The notes beneath the pieces are model-generated. The model saw only the letters and a list, made by a program, of their open reading frames with translations. It searched no databases and had not been told where the DNA came from. Shown piece after piece: positions 43,440 through 52,095 of a stretch of 64,000 bases of DNA. The first letter of the stretch is position 1, and every line of letters starts with the position of its first letter. The position numbers and the translations under genes are program-made. Origin of the DNA: Saprospiraceae bacterium (GTDB lineage Bacteria > Bacteroidota > Bacteroidia > Chitinophagales > Saprospiraceae); NCBI GenBank assembly GCA_028285545.1, contig JANQPA010000016.1:1-64000 (forward strand), read 5' to 3'.

Positions 43440-45676
43440 CGTTTAATCCATTTTTTGGTAATAACTTTTGTGTTACTGGAAACTTCTACAAAATAAAGCC
43501 CTTGTAGAAAACTAGAAATATCTAAGTCAACAGGATTATTGGTACTTTCCTTTTCTAACAGTTTTTGTCCATTCAGGTTAAAAACTCTTATTACAACATC
43601 TTTGTCTTGGAAATCTTCAGGTAAATCTAATCTTAAAAAATCGCTTGCTGGATTTGGATATATTTTTAGGTTCGAGTTGAGTATTCTCTCCTTACTAGAA
43701 GTTAGCTGACTATTTATCCATGGAGTGGTAAAAAAGGAAAGGCCTCCCCTTTCATTACCAAGGGCCATTTCCAGCAATCCATCATTATTTAAATCAGCCA
43801 GGGCGATGGAAGTTTTAAATCCTACATTGGGAATTTCATCTCCAATTTCTGACAAGGCAAAATTCATATCAACCTGATTATCAACAACCTTATATACTTC
43901 TACTCCACTATTTTCAGTGCCTGTGGCCAACCAAATTTCTCCGGCCTGGTAAAAAAATGTAGCTTGACTGGAGCCAATTATAAACCCAGGTTGGCGAGTA
44001 TCTACTTCGCCCAGAAAAAAATTATTAGGAGCAACAGATGGATCTGATTCAAAAACAGGCTTATTTTTTTCTCCTTGATTTGGAAAAAAATTAATGTTCC
44101 CATTCTTTTCGCCAATGATTAAATCTAATAAGCCATCCTGGTTTAAGTCAAATATTTGTGGAGTACTCGATAAGCCTACATTGATACTTTGATAAGGATA
44201 TTGCCAGGAAGCAAATTGCATGGGGGCATTCGGTCCTGCTACATTTTCTGCATAAAATAAAGAACCTGATTCTTCGCCGACAACCAAATCCAGGTCTCCA
44301 TCTCCATCCAAATCTCCGAAATCAGGTGAAAAATTAAAGGATAATGGGTTGAATTGATTTAGATTCAAATAATTAGAATCTATTAATTCAAAGGCAGGAG
44401 AATTTTCATCACCCACATTTTTAAATAAATACAAACCGGAGCGAGTCACCTGAAAATCATCAAAAAATCCGCCATTGCCTACAATCATATCCAATAAACC
44501 ATCATTGTCTACATCAACAAATACGGGGTGTGACTGTCCACCCAAATCAAACATATTTTCTACTAAAAAATCGTCTTGTTGAAATTCAAACACAGGCAAA
44601 TCATTAGTCCCTGTGTTTTTATATACCCAGGAAACTTTGGCATTCTCTCCTCCTCTGGCAAGATTAGGTGCAGCAATTAAATCTTTTATGCCGTCATTAT
44701 CTACATCCAGCGAAAAAGCCGAGGGATAAGAGAAGACCTCGACTGGGACACTATTCGAGGGAAAATTGACATCTTGCTCTTCCATCCAAGCTTGGCTACA
44801 GTTTCCTCCATTTTTCAGAAAATTTAAATTGTCAAAGGATAGATCTCCCAAAATGAGGTCTTTATCGCCATCATTATCCATATCCATGGTCAATAAGGTG
44901 GAGCCGGCATGTCGAAATTCAATATTTGGGCTATTGGGTGTAGCACATCCACCTGGTGTGTTAACCAGTTCCACTTCCTTAGTAAAGCCTGTTTCAAAAA
45001 TACCGCCCCAGCAAAATTCTACCAGTTTGAAAATCAGGCTATCTGTACCATATCCATTTTCGACTGAAAGATTTTGAAATAATTCAATCTGCCCTCCTCC
45101 TACATTAAAAGTTAGAATATCTAAATCTCCATCACAATCCATGTCGTCAATTGCTGGATAGTCTATTTTGGTAACTCGGAGGTTGGTATCCCCACCATTT
45201 GGCAATTCAAAGAAAATGATATTGAAGGGCTGCGGGAAAATAATTCTCTCAAATGCTATGGTATCATTTTGGTAATATCCTTGATAAACAAGTATTCCAT
45301 CAATACCTGGTACATCAGAATAGGCAAACAAATCAACCATACCGTCCATATTGTAATCTCGAAGCAATACCCATTCCTTAACTTCCGGGAAGGCAGAAAG
45401 GTACTGAGGAGAATATTTCCAAATTCCCTCCTTCATCATAAAGGGCAACAAAACATTTCCAGCTCTATCAAATACAAGCAAATCTAATTGGCCATCATTG
45501 TTTAGGTCAATACTATTAAACTGTGGGCTATTGAGACCACCTGCGAAGGAATTTTCTACCGACTGTCCATTAACTATACCTTCAATAGAAAGGGGTGAGA
45601 ATTCTTGTGCAGATAGGCTCTCTGTATTACTCAGAAAGAAAAAAAATGTACTGGCCAAATAAAATAGGTACTTCAC
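43436..45676 (-). CDS. FG-GAP/VCBS repeat protein with T9SS sorting domain
   Basis: A 746-aa secreted protein with a signal peptide (...SNTESLSAQ). It has about nine beta-propeller blades with Ca2+-binding motifs such as DLNNDGQLDLLVF, DMDNDGDKDLILGD, DVDNDGLLDMIVGNG and DLNQDGLLDLIIGEK. The C-terminal 85 residues form a type-A T9SS sorting domain: LKIYPNPASDFLRLDL, FNLNGQKLLEKES, LQGLYFVEVSSN and KKWIKR. It is expected to cross the outer membrane by type IX secretion and stay on the surface or be released. The PorP at 29753 shows that this pathway exists. Confidence 0.93.
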   Translation of the reverse strand: MKYLFYLASTFFFFLSNTESLSAQEFSPLSIEGIVNGQSVENSFAGGLNSPQFNSIDLNNDGQLDLLVFDRAGNVLLPFMMKEGIWKYSPQYLSAFPEVKEWVLLRDYNMDGMVDLFAYSDVPGIDGILVYQGYYQNDTIAFERIIFPQPFNIIFFELPNGGDTNLRVTKIDYPAIDDMDCDGDLDILTFNVGGGQIELFQNLSVENGYGTDSLIFKLVEFCWGGIFETGFTKEVELVNTPGGCATPNSPNIEFRHAGSTLLTMDMDNDGDKDLILGDLSFDNLNFLKNGGNCSQAWMEEQDVNFPSNSVPVEVFSYPSAFSLDVDNDGIKDLIAAPNLARGGENAKVSWVYKNTGTNDLPVFEFQQDDFLVENMFDLGGQSHPVFVDVDNDGLLDMIVGNGGFFDDFQVTRSGLYLFKNVGDENSPAFELIDSNYLNLNQFNPLSFNFSPDFGDLDGDGDLDLVVGEESGSLFYAENVAGPNAPMQFASWQYPYQSINVGLSSTPQIFDLNQDGLLDLIIGEKNGNINFFPNQGEKNKPVFESDPSVAPNNFFLGEVDTRQPGFIIGSSQATFFYQAGEIWLATGTENSGVEVYKVVDNQVDMNFALSEIGDEIPNVGFKTSIALADLNNDGLLEMALGNERGGLSFFTTPWINSQLTSSKERILNSNLKIYPNPASDFLRLDLPEDFQDKDVVIRVFNLNGQKLLEKESTNNPVDLDISSFLQGLYFVEVSSNTKVITKKWIKR

Positions 45677-46070
45677 AGACTATCTATTTTTCTATTATGG
45701 AGATCAATTTGGGATTAAAGCTAAACAAATAACCCATTTTTTCTCTCAATGGGTTTTCAATATTCCCTCCAATTTTGTCAGCCTAAAGGCTAATTCAAAT
45801 TAAATATAAATTAAGGTGTGTCAGATGGAGAAACAGATTGTCAATGTTATAATTGTCAACCATTTTTTGACACAGACTGCGTACACAGACTGTTACGGAC
45901 TTAGTAGATGCTAAATAAACCAAAATCTATTTATTAAAGGTAATTAATTCCGGAAGCACTATATTTTTAATACTCGAAAGCAATACTGAGTTTATTCAAA
46001 ATAGTCCTAACCTTTACAGCAATCTGGATTAAAATTTTAGCTTTGCACTGGTCAAAGTAAAAAATACGGA
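45677..46070. other. 394-nt spacer, no gene
   Basis: No ORF. A 7-bp stem (AACCCAT/ATGGGTT, 45734-45758 area) may end the FG-GAP leader region on either strand, and the short palindrome GCCTAAAGGC lies at 45781-45790, matching one near 1930. Promoters for the two divergent genes must lie here, but none is clearly recognisable. Confidence 0.5.
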
Positions 46071-46949
46071 ATGCAGCTGATTGATCTACTTATTAGTATC
46101 GTTCTTGCCTTAATCATGTTTGGGATAGGGTCCTCCCTTAGGGTAGCAGATTTTCAAAGAATATTTAATCGACCGAGAGGATTAACTTTGGGTCTGGCTC
46201 TTCAGATGATATTTTTGCCGGCCTTATTTTTTCTGATCGCCTGGCTGGCGCCCTTTTCTCCAGAATTAAAAGTGGGGCTATTCATTATTGCCTTGTGTCC
46301 TGGAGGTACTACCTCCAATTTCATCAGCTATATCGTTGGGGCAGATGTAGCCTTATCCATAGCTTTGACCAGTATCAATAGTATTTTGATTCTGTTGACC
46401 ATCCCTGTCCTGACCAATTTTTCTTTGAATTTTTTCATTGGCATGAATGAGAGTGTGCAGCTTTCAGCATTAGACACCATCATCTCGGTTTTTTCAATTG
46501 TACTGATTCCTGCCCTTTTGGGGTTGCTGTTTAATCGATATTTTCCAAAAACTTCGGCTGGTCTTCAAAATCCACTTAAATACATTAATACACTCCTACT
46601 CGCCTTTGTTTTTGGGATTAAATTTTTTGGGGATCAATCTAATGGGGGTAGTGGAATTATGGTTGATGAGGTAATGTCATTACTACCTTTGATTCTGCTG
46701 GCCCACCTGATTGCCATCATTGTTAGTTATTATTCCGGAAAAATAGCGAAGCTGAATAATCTACAGGCCACCACTATTTCGGTGGAGGTTGGTCTTCAGA
46801 ACACCACCTTAGCATTATTGGTGACCAACAACATTTTGCAAAATAATGAAATGACCAAGCCGGCCTTGGTTTATGCTATTTTTTCGTTTTTTACCACTTT
46901 GTTATTTGCTTATTTGTTTAAGCGGTTTGGGAAAGAGGTTAAGGTTTAG
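46071..46949 (+). CDS. Bile acid:sodium symporter family protein
   Basis: A 292-aa integral membrane protein with about nine to ten helices and the family core: MFGIGSSLRVADFQRIF, ALCPGGTTSNFISYIVGADVALSIALTSINSIL and the second inverted-repeat motif TTISVEVGLQNTTLALLV, with the two Na+-site regions. Bacterial members of this ASBT-like family carry organic anions such as pantoate or bile acids with Na+; the substrate here is unknown. It is divergent from the FG-GAP gene. Confidence 0.92.
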   Translation: MQLIDLLISIVLALIMFGIGSSLRVADFQRIFNRPRGLTLGLALQMIFLPALFFLIAWLAPFSPELKVGLFIIALCPGGTTSNFISYIVGADVALSIALTSINSILILLTIPVLTNFSLNFFIGMNESVQLSALDTIISVFSIVLIPALLGLLFNRYFPKTSAGLQNPLKYINTLLLAFVFGIKFFGDQSNGGSGIMVDEVMSLLPLILLAHLIAIIVSYYSGKIAKLNNLQATTISVEVGLQNTTLALLVTNNILQNNEMTKPALVYAIFSFFTTLLFAYLFKRFGKEVKV

Positions 46950-46954
46950 AATAT

Positions 46955-46995
46955 AGATTACTAAGCCCGGAATGGAATGTAGGTATTGGTAAGCT
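46955..46995. repeat. 41-nt dispersed repeat, copy 2
   Basis: It matches 14021-14061 at 38 of 41 positions in the same orientation and begins 6 nt after the symporter stop. See copy 1. Confidence 0.75.
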
Positions 46996-47285
46996 AAATA
47001 TGTTCCATTTTTCTAACACTTCATGCCTTCGGCAGACACTGGCTATCGCACACTGGCTTTCACTGATCTTCACTGCTTTGGTTGTGCTGAATAAACCATA
47101 TTCTAATTATTAATGCAGTATACATTACGCTCCGCTGGAGCTTTTCCATCGCACCATTTCCTTTCTATGAATATTATGCTTCTCCGAAGCATTTTTGTTT
47201 CAAGGCTTTAAAAACCCTGTTTAACGGATAGAGTGGAATGGCGCAAAAACCTCCATTGTATTCCTCAAGGTAATTCCAAATGTAT
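46996..47285. other. Spacer with triloop mini-palindromes
   Basis: There is no ORF in this 290-nt gap. It contains TGCC-TTC-GGCA (about 47031-47041), GCTCC-GCT-GGAGC (about 47150-47162) and ATGCTTC-TCC-GAAGCAT (about 47188-47204), each a small hairpin with a 3-nt loop. These match a style seen elsewhere in the window. Confidence 0.45.
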
Positions 47286-48299
47286 TTATATCCTCGACCC
47301 AATAATCTTCAACTCCTCTGGTGTAGTCATCACCACCAAAACATTCCCGTGATTCAAAATATGATCAGGCTTTGGATTAAAGGTCCATTCCTCATTATCT
47401 CGAAGCGCCATAATCAAGGTTACTTTTAAGTTTTTTAAAGGCAGATCCTCAATTTTTTTTCCAAAATATTTTTCAGAAATAATAATGTCTTCAATTCTCA
47501 GGTTTTGATTGCGATCTCTTAGCATATTATCCAGGAAGGTGGTGACAGCAGGGCGCACCATTTCGGATGCCATTCGCAAACCACCTATGGAAGATGGCGA
47601 TACCACATTATCGGCTCCAACGAAATGAAGTTTTTTCTGAGTTTCAGGCTCTTTGCAGTGGGACACGATGCGCATTTTGTTATTGAGTTGCCGGGCAGTA
47701 ACGCAAATGACTATGTTTTGATGATCTTCACGGGTGGTAATAAAAAGGCCTTTAGCTTGTTCGACATTTAATTTTTTAAGAAAATCATCATCCGTACAAT
47801 CGCCTTTCAGTGCTTTACCATATTTGAAATCCGTATTTATTTCATCCACAATTTCCTGGTTCCAATCCCCTACAATAAAGGGTCTGTGAGTCGCTTCCAG
47901 CTCTTCGGCTACATGCATTCCTACAGTACTCCAGCCACAAATGATATAGTGGTCTTTCATTTTTTGAATAGCTTTTTCCATCTTTCTGACTCTTAAAGGT
48001 TTGGTAAGGTCTGTTTCAATAATAAAGGCAGCGGCATTGGTCAAAGCATAGGTAAGCACTCCAATGCCCATAAAGGCAATAATAATGGTAAAAATTCGGC
48101 CTGTCATATTGTTTTCAAGATCCACTACTTCTGTAAAACCGATGGTAGTTACGGTTACAAAGGTCATATAGAGGCCATCAAATAAACTAATATTGGGCAC
48201 CAGAACTTTGTATCCAACAGTTCCAAGTAAGATTACAAACAAGAAGGCAAAGCCTGTATCTCGTAGTCGTTTGTACCGGTATGAAATTTCTGAGGCCAT
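47286..48299 (-). CDS. Two-TM potassium channel with TrkA-N domain
   Basis: A 337-aa channel subunit. Two membrane helices (about 12-33 and 68-90) flank the pore loop with selectivity-filter sequence TVTTIGFTEV (residues 49-58), where the usual GYGD is GFTE. A RCK/TrkA-N domain (about 105-225) follows with the Rossmann start HYIICGWSTVGMHVAEELE, and a TrkA-C domain ends the protein. K+ gating is probably by NAD(H)/nucleotide or ion binding to the RCK domain. It is monocistronic. Confidence 0.9.
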   Translation of the reverse strand: MASEISYRYKRLRDTGFAFLFVILLGTVGYKVLVPNISLFDGLYMTFVTVTTIGFTEVVDLENNMTGRIFTIIIAFMGIGVLTYALTNAAAFIIETDLTKPLRVRKMEKAIQKMKDHYIICGWSTVGMHVAEELEATHRPFIVGDWNQEIVDEINTDFKYGKALKGDCTDDDFLKKLNVEQAKGLFITTREDHQNIVICVTARQLNNKMRIVSHCKEPETQKKLHFVGADNVVSPSSIGGLRMASEMVRPAVTTFLDNMLRDRNQNLRIEDIIISEKYFGKKIEDLPLKNLKVTLIMALRDNEEWTFNPKPDHILNHGNVLVVMTTPEELKIIGSRI

Positions 48300-48306
48300 A
48301 TATTTT

Positions 48307-48358
48307 AGTGACGGGTAATGAGTGATGCCTACCTACGGTAGGTGAAAGTAATGAGTAT
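48307..48358. repeat. GGGTAATGAGT family repeat with CCTACC hairpin
   Basis: GGGTAATGAGTGATG is followed by the mini-palindrome ACCTA-CGG-TAGGT and then GAAAGTAATGAGTATT. It is upstream of the channel gene start. Related to 22396 and 56183. Confidence 0.5.
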
Positions 48359-48430
48359 TTAGGCTTGGATTGTCAGGGCTAATTTAATGAAATCTTTGGT
48401 AAGAACCAGAGAGGTATCAATTAGCATTTA

Positions 48431-48586
48431 TTAGGCCTTTCGTTTTTCATTCCAAGTATTTATTTGGAGAGCAATAAGAATGCCAATGACCACAAGGAGG
48501 ATTTCACCTATAGTATAAACCAGGTATTTTCTCAGGTCACCCTTATTCAATAATTTTCGCCTTACATTTCGAAAGAATTTAAGCAT
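48431..48586 (-). pseudogene. DUF6090 N-terminal stub, 51 codons
   Basis: The minus strand from ATG 48586 to TAA 48431 encodes 51 residues: MLKFFRNVRRKLLNKGDLR... with the membrane helix EILLVVIGILIALQINTWNE and a basic KRKA end. This is the characteristic start of DUF6090 proteins, which normally run to about 240-260 aa. The rest of the domain is absent, and downstream sequence (48300-48430) shows no continuation. It could be a truncated remnant or a genuine small membrane protein. Confidence 0.65.
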
Positions 48587-48645
48587 GGGTTTATTTGAGG
48601 GCAAATTAGAGAGTTGGGATTTTGAAATATTTAAGTCGATATCTG

Positions 48646-49005
48646 TTATTGCTCAATTATCACAATGGTATCAATACCAATTTCAATATAACATTTACCA
48701 GATTCAAATTTTTCCTCCAGCAAAGGAAGGTTTTCACTTAAAATGGAAAGAAGTCTTTTAGTTGAAATATTGCCTAAGCTGATTTTCAATAACTTTCTTG
48801 GAGTCTGTTTTAGGAAATGGGAATTTTTAAAATCAGCATCTTTAGTCATGACAGAAAAATCGTTTTCGTCTGCATATTGGATGATATCACTATCTTTTGT
48901 ATTCCAGCTATCTAATATATCATTTACATGAATTGACTTAATCCCATGCTCTTCAAAAAATTTCACAACTCTTTTTGCAATATGGACATCACAAAGAACT
49001 TTCAT
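48646..49005 (-). CDS. DUF5615 PIN-like toxin
   Basis: A 119-aa protein of the DUF5615/Mut7-C PIN-like family. The opening MKVLCDVHIAKRVVKFFEEHGIKSIHVNDI carries the first acidic site, and ENDFSVMTKDADFKN carries the central Asp pair. In other DUF5615-DUF433 pairs this gene is the presumed nuclease toxin. The ATG overlaps the upstream DUF433 stop by one base (TAATG), so the two are translationally coupled. Confidence 0.88.
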   Translation of the reverse strand: MKVLCDVHIAKRVVKFFEEHGIKSIHVNDILDSWNTKDSDIIQYADENDFSVMTKDADFKNSHFLKQTPRKLLKISLGNISTKRLLSILSENLPLLEEKFESGKCYIEIGIDTIVIIEQ

Positions 49006-49232
49006 TAAGCAGCAGTTTTAACTACTTCTCCAGAAACTAATAAGCGAGCATAATTAAGACTGGCAAGGATATCTTCTTTTTCGAGTTCTGGATGATCTTC
49101 CAATATCTCTTGAATGGTCATTTCAGATCCCAACAAATCAAGAATAACTTCAATAGGCCATCGCATTCCGCGAATACAGGGTTTACCATGACATATTTCA
49201 GGATCAATTGTTATACGATCAATATATTGCAT
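49005..49232 (-). CDS. DUF433 family antitoxin
   Basis: A 75-aa DUF433 protein with the family start IDRITIDPEICHGKPCIRGMRWPIEVILDLL and a winged-helix-like core, MTIQEILEDHPELEKEDI. In DUF433-DUF5615 modules it is the putative antitoxin and DNA-binding repressor of its own operon. It is upstream of and coupled to the DUF5615 gene. Confidence 0.88.
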   Translation of the reverse strand: MQYIDRITIDPEICHGKPCIRGMRWPIEVILDLLGSEMTIQEILEDHPELEKEDILASLNYARLLVSGEVVKTAA

Positions 49233-49438
49233 CTTTCCTTAATTAAATAAAAATTGGTACCTAGATTCCATTTTAATGACTAACATTTAAAAAATAACAT
49301 CCCCATTAAAGTATTAGTTTCCAAAAATAAGGATATCACTAATTACTTGTATCCAATTCGAATTTCAGTTTAATCGCCACTGTTCAAAACTAAGAAATTT
49401 TGCCAAATTCTAAATAAGATTTAAGCATGGATTAAAGT

Positions 49439-49816
49439 TTATTTGGATTGGATGAGCGATTGGAATCCGCCATAAACCATCCGTTTAGCATCAAAAATCA
49501 CTCTTGAAGGATCTATCAATGGATCAATTAAATCCTTCAATCTGGGGTCACTGGCGACCCGTTCATTTGCAAGGTCACGAGATTCCTTTGAATCGAACTC
49601 CACCCATCCAAATATGATGACTTCCTCTTCTTTTGAATCTACAAACTCAGGGAAAGAACGTACACCTTCCAATTTCAAATCTTCACCAACATACTCATAG
49701 TAGGCGAGCGCACCATGTTCCTTCCAAATCTTAGCAACTTCTTCAGCAACCTTTTGGTATTGGCTCAGATGGTTTCATGGAATGGGTAAGACGAATCCGT
49801 CAATGTAATTAGCCAT
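49439..49816 (-). pseudogene. DUF1428 gene interrupted by an in-frame TGA
   Basis: Reading from ATG 49816 gives MANYIDGFVLPIP, then TGA (49777-49775), then the same frame continues NHLSQYQKVAEEVAKIWKEH through GALAYYEYVGEDLKLEGVRS to DPSRVIFDAKRMVYGGFQ and a stop at 49439. This spans a complete DUF1428 protein (about 125 codons) with only one stop, at codon 14 where Arg or Lys is usual (CGA or AGA to TGA is a single change). The rest is well kept, so the lesion may be recent, a sequencing error, or bypassed by a restart at TTG 49678. Confidence 0.8.
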
Positions 49817-49883
49817 GTTTCTCTTAATTTATTGAATTACTGCTAGTTCTAGTTAGGTCAATTAGAATAACATTAGGAATATT

Positions 49884-52016
49884 TTAGTCGATTTTTTCAA
49901 TCATTTTCCTCTGATGGTCCAATAGATATGCGTGAATATTCTCTACCTCCTCTTCGGATAATAAATCTTCAAAGCTGGCCATTCCATTCATTTTCAACAT
50001 ACCTTTAAGTACTATTTCTTTGAAGTTTTGATGATAATTAGCGTCCATTTTTCCTAAATCAGGATATAAGGAAGTATGCTCTTCTCCAAATCCACCATGG
50101 CAACGAGCGCAATGACGTCCATACAATTCCTTACCTGCCTCCAAATTAGCAGATGCATAGCTGATATCTGGAAGAGGCGGCGTTTCTTTGACTGCCTTAA
50201 TTTTTGGAATTGGTGTGGCCTCACCTCCTAATTTAAAAGCGATAATTCTACCATTATTCTCATACTTACTTGCGGCAGCTCCAGTGGGCACACCACTCAA
50301 CAAGGCACCGCCATATCCAGCCATCACGGCAATATATTGTTCGTCATCAACCCGGTAAGTCATGGCACCAGCCATGATACCTGTTCCGGTAAAAATAGCA
50401 TGCAGCATTTCGCCTGTTTTGGCATCATAAGCCTTAAAATAACCTGCAGCAGTACCTTGGAAAACTAGTCCTCCACCAGTAGAGAGTACCCCTCCATTCC
50501 AATCATTTTTTAGAGGCACTCGCCAAACTTCCGTTTGCTTAACCGGATTCCAGGCAATCAAACGCTCTTCATAAGTAATGGAATCCTCATCAATGTATTT
50601 CTTATATGGTTCCGGAATGGGTGGGAAAACTCCAATTGTTCCCATATTTAAATCACCCGGTTGATAATCATATGATTCTTGCGAGATGTACAAATTGGGC
50701 ATATCAATCGCAGGAATATAGACCAGCCCCGTTTGCTCACTATAAGACATGGGCATCCAATTATGCCCACCTGACATAGCCGGATAAACCAGTCGGGGGC
50801 GGTGACGGTAATTGCCTTCTTCTGTTAATACCGGTCTTCCAGTTTCCATATCCACATGGCTGGCCCAATTGACTCTGACGAATTTTTCGGCTGATAATAA
50901 TTCTCCATTTTCCCGATCCAGAACATAAAAAAATCCATTCTTTGGTGCTTGCATAATGACCTTTCGGGTTTTTCCTTCTAATTCAAGATCTGTTAAGATC
51001 ATATGTTGAGTTGCGGTATAATCCCAAATTTCTCCAGGGGTGGTTTGATAATGCCATTTCAATTTTCCATCATCCGGATTAATGGCCAGGATAGAAACTA
51101 AAAATAAATTGTCACCACCATTGGGGCTCCTAAACCAAATGGGATAAGGGGAAGAATTTCCGGTTCCAACATATAATAGATTGAGTTCTGGATCATAAGC
51201 CATGTCTCCCCAAGCGGTACCACCACCTCCAGATTCCCAATGGGAGTCAGGGTCCCAGGTTTTGGAGGCCATTTCCATTTCGGGATGTTCAAAGCCATTG
51301 TCAGGATCTCCAGGTACAATGAAAAAACGCCAGGCAAATTTGCCTGTATTGAGATCATAGGCTGAAATATAACCACGAACTCCAAATTCACCTCCAGAAT
51401 TTCCTATGACTACTTTTCCATTCGCTATTCTTGGGGCAGAAGTGATGGAATAAGCTTTACTTCGATCAATAAAGGTATCTTCCTTCCATAATTCTTCTCC
51501 ACTTTCAGCATCCAGGCAAACCAAAAAACCATCGGTAGTACCAACATATATTTTTCCTTCCCAAACCTGTATGCCGCGGTTGACCACATCACAACAAGCC
51601 CATCGGTCGTAAGAACCATCAACCTCTGGGTCATATCGCCATAAGCTTTCGCCCGTTTTAGCATCAAGGGCATACACCACACCCCAGGCTCCGGAGGTGT
51701 ACATTATTCCATCCACTACAATTGGAGTGGCCTCAAGACCTCTTTGAGTTCTTCCTCTAATGGTTCGGGCATCAAATTCCCAGGCAAAGCCCAGGTCACT
51801 TATATTTTGGGTATTGATCTGGTCGAGAGGAGAATAGTGGCTTTCACCAAAGTCTCTTCCCAGGGCCATCCAGTTGTCTGAATTTTGGTTTGCTTCAAGA
51901 AGTCGTTCTGTAGTAACCCAAGCGGCAGGTTTACTTTCATTAGGAAGATCGGAATTACAACTTATTATTAACAAAAAGAGGAAGAGAAACAAGAAAAAAT
52001 TTCTATATCGTTTCAT
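49884..52016 (-). CDS. PQQ-dependent dehydrogenase with C-terminal cytochrome c
   Basis: A 710-aa lipoprotein (lipobox ending Cys20, LLIISC). An eight-bladed PQQ propeller (about 45-610) has blade motifs such as VVYALDAKTGESLWRY and YKAFDAKTG-like repeats, the vicinal Cys pair in RWACCDVVNRG, WGDMAYDPELNLLYVGTGN and the active-site region TTPGEIWDYTATQHM. A cytochrome c domain follows with haem motif CARCH at about 636-640 and a likely Met ligand (KMNGM). The architecture is that of type II quinohemoprotein alcohol or glucose dehydrogenases; the substrate is unknown. Electrons would pass to the respiratory chain. Confidence 0.92.
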   Translation of the reverse strand: MKRYRNFFLFLFLFLLIISCNSDLPNESKPAAWVTTERLLEANQNSDNWMALGRDFGESHYSPLDQINTQNISDLGFAWEFDARTIRGRTQRGLEATPIVVDGIMYTSGAWGVVYALDAKTGESLWRYDPEVDGSYDRWACCDVVNRGIQVWEGKIYVGTTDGFLVCLDAESGEELWKEDTFIDRSKAYSITSAPRIANGKVVIGNSGGEFGVRGYISAYDLNTGKFAWRFFIVPGDPDNGFEHPEMEMASKTWDPDSHWESGGGGTAWGDMAYDPELNLLYVGTGNSSPYPIWFRSPNGGDNLFLVSILAINPDDGKLKWHYQTTPGEIWDYTATQHMILTDLELEGKTRKVIMQAPKNGFFYVLDRENGELLSAEKFVRVNWASHVDMETGRPVLTEEGNYRHRPRLVYPAMSGGHNWMPMSYSEQTGLVYIPAIDMPNLYISQESYDYQPGDLNMGTIGVFPPIPEPYKKYIDEDSITYEERLIAWNPVKQTEVWRVPLKNDWNGGVLSTGGGLVFQGTAAGYFKAYDAKTGEMLHAIFTGTGIMAGAMTYRVDDEQYIAVMAGYGGALLSGVPTGAAASKYENNGRIIAFKLGGEATPIPKIKAVKETPPLPDISYASANLEAGKELYGRHCARCHGGFGEEHTSLYPDLGKMDANYHQNFKEIVLKGMLKMNGMASFEDLLSEEEVENIHAYLLDHQRKMIEKID

Positions 52017-52056
52017 GGCAAGGAGTTTTTCATACTATCCTCAAAATACAATATTT

Positions 52057-52095
52057 ATTACTCGTTACTCTTCACCCGGCACTCCTCACTTTAAT
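52057..52095. repeat. GGGTAATGAGT family repeat, reversed
   Basis: TATTACTCGTTACTC, then CACCCGGCACTCCTCACT, is the reverse complement of degenerate GAGTAACGAGTAATA units. It fills the 79-nt gap between smc and the dehydrogenase gene. Confidence 0.5.

Noticed and set aside
43436-45676. Integrin-like adhesin by itself
   Set aside because: FG-GAP/VCBS blades are common in many secreted proteins; only the T9SS sorting domain is firm, so no adhesion claim is made.
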